From contig JAPMUG010000004.1 in the NCBI GenBank assembly GCA_026692725.1, positions 62,001-126,000 on the forward strand: a stretch of 64,000 nucleotides of DNA, written 5' to 3'. Both the position numbers and the translations under genes were made by a program. Source of the DNA: Ecytonucleospora hepatopenaei. Its lineage: Eukaryota > Microsporidia > Enterocytozoonidae. This document shows, piece by piece, positions 50,124 through 58,799 of the stretch; the stretch's first letter is position 1; each line of letters begins with the position of its first letter. The notes under the pieces were generated by a model that was not told the DNA's origin, searched no databases, and saw nothing but the letters and a program-made list of their open reading frames with translations.

Positions 50124-51148
50124 GGCCGAAGGCCCCTAATACGGGCCTTAATTTTGCCCCTGGCAAAATTTCATTTTTTTACCCCAATTTTTGCATTTTC
50201 AAAAAAACAAAACATGTTAATAAAAATTTTTAATAAAATATAACTATAAAAAATATTTTTAAGATCTTACTAGTTTATTTTCTTATGAAATTCATTAAAA
50301 ACTCCTCCAAACAACCATTCCTTTTAAACATTTCACTCATCAGTGAGAGCCAAATTTTTTCCTCGGTTCTCCATTTTTTGTAAATATTCTGTTTAATTGG
50401 AGCCCAATTACCCTCAATTGTATTCGTATGAACTCCATTTTCAGGATTTACGAACGATTTTGAGTGATTTACTGTCTTGTGAGTATAGTATTTTGATAAA
50501 TTAATATACCCTTACCATTGGTCAGTAAAAATAATTGACTCAGGCGCAACATGTCTCTTAATTAAGGCTTCTAGAGTGTTGGAATTGCGGTCTTTTACTG
50601 GTATGAGAACAATTCTCCTATCTGCTGTTTTTTCCACCATACCTAAGACCCAAACACCATCAACTTTATGGCCTCTGTTGTATTTTCGCTTGCCAAACTT
50701 GCTATCGTCAATTTCTACAATAATGCCTTCACCTCCAATCGTATCTAAGAACCTATCATTATGACTTTTGACATATTGATTGGTTTTTGACACAAAAAAT
50801 TTCAATTTGGAGTAGCTATAAGGCATTATTCTTGAAATAGCTCGTAGATTAACAGCGCTAAAAAGTAATTCAAACAAATTTATTAACTCTTCTACCCCCT
50901 TTTTAAAGTTTTTAAAGATACTGTTTAAAAATACAGAAGTCTTATTTTTACAGTATTTCCATGTACATATAGTTTCAAAAGAGGTGGAAGATTTAAAACG
51001 CACGTTAGAATTACAAACAATACATTTATTTAATTTTAAATCAATAAAATTTCTTAATGTTTGTTTTTTCGAAAGTGCCATAATAGGGGTAAAAAAACAA
51101 ATTTTTTCCCTGTGGCAAAATTTAGGCCAAAATAAGGACCCCTGATCC
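50124..51148 (-). mobile_element. Merlin-like DNA transposon copy B
   Basis: About 1025 bp. The 9-bp ACTAATTTT occurs directly before (50115-50123) and after (51149-51157) the element; Merlin elements make 8-9 bp duplications. The ends form imperfect inverted repeats: GGCCTTAATTTTGCC near the left end corresponds to GGCCTAAATTTTGCC in the right end read inward, and both are followed by TTTTTTTACCCC. It carries one transposase gene on the minus strand and sits inside a LINE A relic. Confidence 0.8.
50275..51081 (-). pseudogene. Merlin/ISXO2-like transposase copy B, one in-frame stop
   Basis: The start at 51081 is chosen because CCCC lies 4 nt upstream. 268 codons with a zinc-ribbon-like N-terminus (CIVC...C-x4-C) and DDE core: VEIDDSKFGKRKYNRG, VDGVWVLGMVEK, IIFTDQW, then an in-frame TAA at 50512-50514, followed by NHSKSFVNPENGVHTNTIEGNW and a normal C-terminus to the stop at 50275. 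The acidic triad is otherwise complete, so a single base change probably disabled it. A tempting longer start at 51171 lies outside the transposon end. Confidence 0.88.
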
Positions 51149-52560
51149 ACTAATTTTAATTGAAACACCATAGAGTTTATAAAAAACTAATCTTAATTAT
51201 AAAAATAGCAAAGTTTTTTCTCTTTAAAAGCTATAAAAAATTTTTTCTAAAAAAGATTGAATCCTTATTATAAAAGATATGTGTACAAGGACACAATGGT
51301 TCAACAATTAACATCTGACATGATAAATTACGTCTTGTATTTTTTAAATTTATCCAACGGGGATATATACCAACTACAAAAGTGTCTGTGTAAAAATATT
51401 GCATTTTATCTAATTTATGCAAACTAACAAAAATAGAAAATTTAAGGAAAGATTTTTTGATCTTATGAGATGATTTATTGTTAAACAAATGTTTTAAACG
51501 TTCTTTTTTACTCGTTTTATCTCATAACTTCTTTTAATTTCATGTGCACAAATAAATTGTGCAAAATGAAAAAGACAATTTTTAAATATTGTTCTTGAAA
51601 ACTTCAAAAAACGAGCAAATAAGCTATTAGAATCAGTAAACGTGCTTTTAAAAACATTTCTAGAAACAGATTTTTATTGAACTTACCATACGATTTTAAA
51701 ATACCATTAAATATCATTTCAGCAAATTTTTATAATAAAAATAAATACAAAAAAATTACTGATGTAATAGGCGATCCCGGCATCTTATTATAGGCCAATA
51801 AAAGCTATTTAGTAGGCGAAAATATAACAGGAGTTAGCATGTTGAAGGAGTTTGGGTGTTGGGACTTGTTGAGAGAAAACTAGAAAAAAGAACGGTTTCT
51901 ATTCTTGTTTTTAACAGGAATAAAGAAACATTTACGAAAAAATACTTGCTCATGTTTATCCAGTATTAGTACTTAATACTGATTTTTGAAAAGATATGCA
52001 AAGTTTAACAAATATTTTAAATATCACAAGGCAAATATTTATTGAATTGTGTTGATCCTTGAAAGGTTGTCTTAATAACAACAATCAAGTAAATGGGACA
52101 TTATTAAAAAATATTAGCTATAAAAAGCTAACAGAAAAGAATATTTGATTGTCACTTGTAATAGCTTTGATCAAGATAAATGGTTGTGTGAACGAATTTA
52201 TTAAAAACTTCTTAATTTAGACAGCTAACTATTTATTTCTTTAAAATAAAGTTTTAATTTTTTCTAGATTCAAAAATTGTGGTAAAAAACAAAATTTCCA
52301 CGCATTCACTTTTATAGTCGGCCTAAAACCCATGTGACCAAATTTTTGTCTCAATAGTAAAGATTAAATCCTGATTACATATGCTATGTTTACAAAATAC
52401 GATGGATAATCAATTAATCATGAAAGACAAAATTTTATAAAATGTTTTATTTCTATTTGCTAGTTAATGATCATAACAGTTTTTGAAATTACTTGTTATT
52501 AAATAAAATTTCATATTAAAAATTTAATCGGGGTTGTTCTCGTGAAATAAACTGGACTTA
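51149..52560 (+). mobile_element. Decayed LINE A copy 3, internal part
   Basis: No intact frame. By position it is the body of the relic whose ORF1 part lies before the Merlin element and whose 3' UTR lies at 52560-52800. Two diverged direct repeats of about 80 nt (about 51250-51330 and 52360-52440; both AAAGATT-AATCCT...) are visible. The 85-codon minus-strand ORF at 51231-51488 has no recognisable feature. Assignment beyond the ends is inferred. Confidence 0.4.
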
Positions 52561-52800
52561 AAACCCATAGGTGGCACTTCTCTCACACACGGTTTAAAAT
52601 TGAAGCTTTTGAAAAAACAATTCTGCAATAGTGCATTTTATATAGATTGATGTGAGTTTGTGTATGATGATCAAAAGAAGATGAAAACCGCATGTTTTTT
52701 TCTTTTTTTATTCGAAAACTTCTTAACTGCAAAAAAGAGAATGATATTAATTAAAAATAATATGTAAGAAATTTATCTGTCAATAAATTTGTGTTACTAA
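52560..52800 (+). mobile_element. LINE A relic: 3' UTR
   Basis: Matches the 3' UTR: CTTAAAACCCATAGG...CACACACGGTTTAAAATT, TAGATTGATGTGAGTTTGTG, GATGAAAACCGCA and a decayed tail. The second hairpin is no longer self-complementary, as expected in a dead copy. Confidence 0.75.
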
Positions 52801-52856
52801 AGCTAAGTTTTTTAAAAACTTTTAATTATAAATAAAAAATAATTTATTCAGTATAT

Positions 52857-53432
52857 TATATAAATTAAAACACACCTTTCTACATTATTTCAAGTTCAAT
52901 GTACCCGTGCTTCACCCAGCCATCGAAAGCATCATTGTTTGAAATAATCTTTTTTCATATTAAATTTTACCTATAAATATTCTTTTTAATATTTCTATAT
53001 TTAATTCTTAATTACATTATATTCATATAAGTTTATATCATATAAAAGTTATGTCAACAGTATATACATTATATCACACATTCTTTTTTGTTTATCCAAA
53101 TGTTAATGCTTTACTTGCTCCATTGGATTTTCATAGGGGTTAAATACAAAAATTATATTTATGTTTTAAAACAAACAAATATTTATAAAATGGTCCTATA
53201 GACAGTTTTTTACTAGCATATACCTTATATGGAAGCAGCATAAAATGTTATTTTACTACTATATGGGAGTTATATTTTATTAATTTATATTAAATACATG
53301 TTTAATATGATTAAAAAATTAGAGATGTCTTTCAGTTAAGCTACTGCATGCACTCTACCTTATTTTTATAAAATTTTAAAATTTTAAAATAAAAACAGAT
53401 TGAGCACCTTTAAATGGTTAAATACTTACACA
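52857..53432 (-). repeat. 570-bp inverted repeat, right arm
   Basis: Reverse complement of 28921-29046 plus 34390-34832, uninterrupted by the LINE. It includes the same GC-richer core (52912-52945) and ends about 40 nt before the NAC-alpha start codon, so it may overlap that promoter. Confidence 0.85.
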
Positions 53433-53456
53433 ATAAAATAATCCTCATATTATTTT

Positions 53457-53471
53457 CAAAATTTTACCCTT
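53457..53471 (+). promoter_or_regulatory. CCC start-site motif of NAC-alpha
   Basis: AAAATTTTACCC lies 2 nt before the ATG. Near-identical sequences precede the genes at 58159 and 58800. Confidence 0.6.
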
Positions 53472-53945
53472 ATGTCTGAAGTTGAAGTAGAAGCAGTTGA
53501 AGCACCTAAAATATCTAAAAAACAACAAGAAGTTCTTGATAAATTCAATTCTTTTGAATTACAAAAAGTTGAAACTGACCAATGTTCTTTTGGATGTAAC
53601 GGAGAAGTTTATGATTTAAAGGACTGTCAAATTTATAAAATTAAAGGCGAAAGCACTTACATAATGTTTGGTGAAATTCAGCGCTCAATGTCATTTGAAA
53701 AGATAAAAGAACTTCTTGCACAATACCAGAAAAATGGTAAATTTGAAATGCCAGAAGAAGAAGGTGAAGATGTAGAAGAAAATACAGTTGAAGAAGTTAA
53801 GGAAGAAAAAGAAGAAGAAACGAACAATAAAGACATTGAATTTTTAATGAATGAAACCAAATGTACAAAAGAAGAGGCATTAAAAGCTTTGACTGATTGT
53901 AACATGGACGTGGTAGAGGCTATGATTTGCCTACAAAAGAAATAA
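53472..53945 (+). CDS. EGD2: Nascent polypeptide-associated complex subunit alpha
   Basis: 157 residues. The NAC domain is at about 22-75 (YDLKDCQIYKIKGESTYIMFGEI), followed by an acidic linker (85-117) and a C-terminal UBA domain at about 118-157 (NKDIEFLMNETKCTKEEALKALTDCNMDVVEAM), the combination specific to the alpha subunit. With the beta subunit it binds nascent chains at the ribosome exit and helps sort them. Length is near that of yeast Egd2 (174). Start supported by the CCC motif 2 nt upstream. Tail-to-tail with the next gene, with only 4 nt between the stops. Confidence 0.9.
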   Translation: MSEVEVEAVEAPKISKKQQEVLDKFNSFELQKVETDQCSFGCNGEVYDLKDCQIYKIKGESTYIMFGEIQRSMSFEKIKELLAQYQKNGKFEMPEEEGEDVEENTVEEVKEEKEEETNNKDIEFLMNETKCTKEEALKALTDCNMDVVEAMICLQKK

Positions 53946-53949
53946 ATTT

Positions 53950-54873
53950 TTATTTTGCTTGTTTAATTAAATAAAATTTGTTTGTTTTATTTTTAAAATA
54001 TGCATAAAATCTATTTGCATAAAAGTTATTAGGCTCTAATTTTAAAATTTCTTGAACTACTCGAGGCATAACAAATGCTTCTAATTTAAACAAAACATTA
54101 TTAATTTCGACATTAAACATTTCTACATCTTCAACTTTTTCTTCAATCCTAAAAAATTTAGTAATATCATTGGCGGTGTATTCATTTCCATTGATTTTGA
54201 TAGTTCCCTTAAAAACACTGTTAAAAATAAATTCTATACAATGGGATTTAACCTTAACGTAAAATTCCTCTCTCAGAAATATTTTCCTTTTTAACAATAA
54301 CCAATGTCCTTCATCATTAGGATCTATCATAATTAACCTCGAAACTTTTAAATCATCTCGAAATTCTAAAGAACTGTAATTTTCAACATCTACAGGAATT
54401 TCATAACCCATCGATTTGACGTAATTCCAGCAATGGAAACTTCTAGGGTCAAATTCAAAAAACATTTTGCAAAGTTTCATGTCACTTTCCTTATTTACAT
54501 ACGCATAAATATATCTCCTATGGTTCCAAACAGCATAACTTTTGCAGTTATTTTGAATGCCGTAAAATGTCAAATCATCTTGTGTTTTGATATGCTTCTC
54601 AAACAAAACACCTTCTTTTTTTATTATATCCAAATATTTTTGGTATTCTTTAGGCAAAACTTTGAATTCAGTCTCCTCATAAACAGCAACAAAAAGCTTT
54701 AAAATGTTCCAAAAAAAGAAGTCATCAGGATTTTCAACAGCCAAAACAGAATATTTTTTGTAAATTTCATCACGCGTATTTTCAGGCATAACCAACATTT
54801 TTTTATATTCTTCACAGTACTGAGCATCCTGTTTTTCTTCATCACCAGTATCCTGAACACCGTGTTTTATCAT
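53950..54873 (-). CDS. BET4: Rab geranylgeranyltransferase alpha subunit
   Basis: 307 residues with protein-prenyltransferase alpha (PPTA) repeats: NPDDFFFWNILKLF (about 47-60), KSYAVWNHRRYIYAY (about 112-126), DPRSFHCWNYVKSMG (about 142-156), and a weaker DPNDEGHWLLLKRK. The FHCW after an acidic Asp-Pro-Arg-Ser is close to the DERNFHCWDYR of Rab-type enzymes, so Bet4 is preferred over the farnesyltransferase alpha subunit (Ram2). Together with Bet2 it attaches geranylgeranyl groups to Rab GTPases for membrane trafficking. CCC lies about 15 nt before the ATG. Confidence 0.8.
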   Translation of the reverse strand: MIKHGVQDTGDEEKQDAQYCEEYKKMLVMPENTRDEIYKKYSVLAVENPDDFFFWNILKLFVAVYEETEFKVLPKEYQKYLDIIKKEGVLFEKHIKTQDDLTFYGIQNNCKSYAVWNHRRYIYAYVNKESDMKLCKMFFEFDPRSFHCWNYVKSMGYEIPVDVENYSSLEFRDDLKVSRLIMIDPNDEGHWLLLKRKIFLREEFYVKVKSHCIEFIFNSVFKGTIKINGNEYTANDITKFFRIEEKVEDVEMFNVEINNVLFKLEAFVMPRVVQEILKLEPNNFYANRFYAYFKNKTNKFYLIKQAK

Positions 54874-54898
54874 TTAAAATTTTAAAAGGGTAACAAAT

Positions 54899-56122
54899 TT
54901 ATCCATAAATATTTATTTTTTCTCTTTCAAATGCATACATTTTCATAATTTTACGGTCAAATGCAATATTTTCAAAAATGCCATTTATGGAACAGCAAGG
55001 AAGAAGTTCCTTTGATTTTTTGTTAAAAGAATAAATTTTAACTTCCAGTGCAAATAACACAGAAATAAAAAATTCACTCTCTGTCTCGTATAAATCCACC
55101 TTTTTTCCAATTTCACCTGTGGTTATTTGGTATTTCTGTCCTCCTCTTATAAAATAAAGTTTGTTTAAGTTATTTACAACGGCTAAAGCATCTTCTTTTA
55201 CTGCAAAATCAATAGCGTAATTTACAAAACCATAGCTTTCCACACTTTCAGCATTCTTTATCTTTTTAACACCGCATGACCCCCCTGCAAAAATGTTGCC
55301 TGAGTTATCAACACATATTTTATTAACATTTTCTCCTTTAAATTTATAAAATTTTATAACATTTCCTTCATAATCAAATACCTTGCACTCTTTGTTAGTT
55401 AAAACATACACACTTTCATTTTTTACAGCAAAAGAAAGAACATTTTTAGAAAAAAACACACCGTTTTTTGATAATTCACCATTTTTAAACAAAAATAAAT
55501 TTTCCTCATTTGCATATGCACCAAAATGCAAACTAAAAACACCCTCACCATAGCACAAATCTTCATCATCTACATTTGCAATATTCTCAACCGAAGCTTC
55601 ATGATGACCTAAATAAGACATTTCAAGGCATTGTTTTTTAAATTTCACAATTTCCTCAATAGAAATGGATTTTTCTACTGGTGTTCTGAATTTCTTAGCA
55701 AATTGTTCCATATCTTTCAAATCGTTTGTATATAAATCCTCTATCTTTCCTTCATATGGTGATGTAATGTCATATACCCATTCTTGTTTATAATCTGATA
55801 AACTTTCACCTTCATATATGTCATATAATTTTTCTTCAAATATTTTTTCTTCATTTTTCTCAAATTTATTTTTATTTTTCTCAAGCCACCTTCTATCGTG
55901 CATTTCTTTGTTGTAACTTTTCTTTTTTGATAGAATTGCGTCCATCTTTCCTGCATCTACTTTACAGTCTTGTAATTTAAATCCAGACAAGTTTTTACAT
56001 TTCATATATTCACGGACCAGTTTTATGTCATTTTTACATATTTTATATCGTTTATCAAGAACCCGCAGTGTTTTAACGCCCTTTTTTTCACGAGAAGCCA
56101 AAAATTTGTTGATTCTATCCAT
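54899..56122 (-). CDS. Beta-propeller-like protein, unknown
   Basis: 407 residues. The first 170 are charged and helical (KKGVKTLRVLDKRYK..., DRRWLEKNKNKFEKNEEKIFEEKL). From about 190 to the end the pattern of short hydrophobic strands separated by turns (VYVLTNKECKVFDYEGNVIKF, KICVDNSGNIFAGGSCGVKKI) repeats five or six times and suggests a WD40-like propeller. I cannot assign the family; a ribosome-biogenesis or RNA-processing WD protein is one possibility. CCC lies 4 nt before the ATG. It is 25 nt upstream of BET4 on the same strand. Confidence 0.7.
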   Translation of the reverse strand: MDRINKFLASREKKGVKTLRVLDKRYKICKNDIKLVREYMKCKNLSGFKLQDCKVDAGKMDAILSKKKSYNKEMHDRRWLEKNKNKFEKNEEKIFEEKLYDIYEGESLSDYKQEWVYDITSPYEGKIEDLYTNDLKDMEQFAKKFRTPVEKSISIEEIVKFKKQCLEMSYLGHHEASVENIANVDDEDLCYGEGVFSLHFGAYANEENLFLFKNGELSKNGVFFSKNVLSFAVKNESVYVLTNKECKVFDYEGNVIKFYKFKGENVNKICVDNSGNIFAGGSCGVKKIKNAESVESYGFVNYAIDFAVKEDALAVVNNLNKLYFIRGGQKYQITTGEIGKKVDLYETESEFFISVLFALEVKIYSFNKKSKELLPCCSINGIFENIAFDRKIMKMYAFEREKINIYG

Positions 56123-56309
56123 TTTTGGGTTGTAAAAATTTACATAAATTTAAAATATTTTAACATAATTTGTTTATACATATAAAAGATTATTTTATTT
56201 ATACACATAAGATAAAAATTTATTCATAATTAAGACAAAAAGGCAACAATTTAGTATACTTTAAGTATATTTTATTAGAGATATTTTAATATTTTTATCA
56301 TAACCCTTT

Positions 56310-56903
56310 ATGAAAATATTTACACTCTTTTTATTTGTCTTTAATAAAACCTATGCAGATAGTTTTCTTATGAAAATACCACAAATAACAAACATTTGTC
56401 TTATTAACCACAAAAACAGCACCGAAGTATTATTTGAAACGACAAACATTTCAGATAAACACAGAAATAAATTAGTTCCCCTTATATTTTTTTATAAGGA
56501 TGATATTCCGAGAAAAATAAGATTCTACTTTCCACACGGTAATTCAGAAGAAGAAAATAAAAACACTAAAGAAGAAATAAAAAAGATGCTGGAGTCTAAA
56601 AATTTACACGTTAGGGATTACCATGAAGAGCACTATAAACCAATAATAAACACCCCTCTTTCTTTTCAAATAGACATAGGTGAATTTAAAGTAGAAAAAA
56701 ATTTTCATGTAGAATTTTCGCTCTTTTACGAGGATACACTTTTGTTTTACCCTGCTAAATTTACAAAATACGATTTTATAAAACAAAATGAAACGGATAT
56801 TAAATGGGAATTTATCGTGGGTATTTTTTCACTTGTTTTGTTTAGTGCAGGATGGTTTATATGTTGTATAAATATACATAAAAAATACACAAACAATAAT
56901 TAA
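56310..56903 (+). CDS. Type I membrane protein with signal peptide, unknown
   Basis: 197 residues: signal peptide (MKIFTLFLFVFNKTYADS), a beta-rich lumenal or external part of about 145 residues, one transmembrane helix (about 166-187, WEFIVGIFSLVLFSAGWFICC) and a short Lys-containing tail. The size and plan resemble p24 cargo receptors, but no GOLD signature is evident, so this is left open. CCC lies 3 nt before the ATG, supporting the start. Confidence 0.75.
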   Translation: MKIFTLFLFVFNKTYADSFLMKIPQITNICLINHKNSTEVLFETTNISDKHRNKLVPLIFFYKDDIPRKIRFYFPHGNSEEENKNTKEEIKKMLESKNLHVRDYHEEHYKPIINTPLSFQIDIGEFKVEKNFHVEFSLFYEDTLLFYPAKFTKYDFIKQNETDIKWEFIVGIFSLVLFSAGWFICCINIHKKYTNNN

Positions 56904-57014
56904 AAGTAAATATACTATTTTAATTTTTAAATTATAATCTAAAATTTTTAATATTTAATCAATAAACTATAGCCTAAAAAACATTTTAACATTTATAATG
57001 GATTCATATTGATT

Positions 57015-57668
57015 TTATTTTTTCCTTAATAAAAACAAAATTATCTGGTAAGAAAAAAACAAAACCATATAAATAATTAAAAATATAAACACAGTCTTTT
57101 CTAAATTTAAGAATTTGTTGTTATTTACAATTATAATATCTTTATAGCGTATTTTATACTGCATATAACATTCAATGCCTTTTCCAGTGATATAAAGTGT
57201 ATAACACCATTTTTTAGATTTTTTTTCAAAAATTTCTTCAAATTTACCTTTTCCCATTTTTAAGCTTATTTCGAGAATGCCCGGGCTTGTTTTTTGGTTT
57301 ATATTGTTTTTTACTAATGATTCATCAAATTTAATGGAATCTAGCTTTAAAACAAACAAATCCTTTACATAACTCTTTAAAATTTGCTTGATTTTATCAT
57401 GATCATCACTTTCATTATATTTTAAGCCGTAAACAATTCCTTCAGAACTTATTTTTGTTTGTAAATCGAGATAATTTAATTTACACAACATTATGGTAGA
57501 TAACTTTGGGATTGTTTCAAAAAATGAATTTTTAAACAATCTTATGCATAAATTATTGTCATTTTCATTGTAAAGTATTTGAAATCTATTATATGGCAAT
57601 TCTTTTACTTCTTCAGTGTTTTTAGAACAGTAAACAAAGAATAAAAGCGTCAAAAATAAAATTTTCAT
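57015..57668 (-). CDS. Type I membrane protein with signal peptide, unknown
   Basis: 217 residues: signal peptide (MKILFLTLLFFVYC), an external or lumenal part, a transmembrane helix at about 191-213 and a short RKK tail. Same plan as its convergent neighbour at 56310, but I see no convincing sequence similarity. The RKK end could be an ER-retrieval signal. No family recognised. Confidence 0.7.
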   Translation of the reverse strand: MKILFLTLLFFVYCSKNTEEVKELPYNRFQILYNENDNNLCIRLFKNSFFETIPKLSTIMLCKLNYLDLQTKISSEGIVYGLKYNESDDHDKIKQILKSYVKDLFVLKLDSIKFDESLVKNNINQKTSPGILEISLKMGKGKFEEIFEKKSKKWCYTLYITGKGIECYMQYKIRYKDIIIVNNNKFLNLEKTVFIFLIIYMVLFFSYQIILFLLRKK

Positions 57669-57707
57669 TTTAAGGAGTTTTCATCTTTAAAATTATGCAT
57701 AAAAATT

Positions 57708-57917
57708 ATGTTAAAAGGGAAAGACAAGAAAGAAAATAATTTACAGACTAAAAAATTAAAACAGACAACACCCGAGAAAAGTAATGATTTTTTTGTCGAA
57801 AAACAATTTCCATTTGGAGTTTATTTTTATTCTAAACATAATGTAGTGAAAAGTAACACAAACAAAAAGTTAAAAAATAAGCATAAAAGCATGTTTAACA
57901 AACAAAATAAAACATAA
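57708..57917 (+). CDS. Small basic protein, doubtful
   Basis: 69 residues, very Lys/Asn-rich with one more structured stretch (FFVEKQFPFGVYFYSKHN). No CCC motif before the ATG. It may be a real small gene sharing a 39-nt divergent promoter with the neighbour, or chance. Confidence 0.35.
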   Translation: MLKGKDKKENNLQTKKLKQTTPEKSNDFFVEKQFPFGVYFYSKHNVVKSNTNKKLKNKHKSMFNKQNKT

Positions 57918-58608
<691 letters not shown>

Positions 58609-58799
58609 GCATTAACTTTAAAATAAAGTTTTAAATAAACTAAGAAGTACAATTTTTTATTATTTTTATTTTTATATAAATAATTAATAATTATTACATT
58701 GTAGCAGGATATATTTAATAAATAAATTATTTATAAGAAAACTTTTATATAATTCAAACATTTTTATTAACAATTTATTTTTTAAATTTTACCCACTTT

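Noticed and set aside
51082..51171. Longer N-terminus for Merlin copy B transposase
   Set aside because: It would start outside the transposon, beyond the TIR and target duplication.
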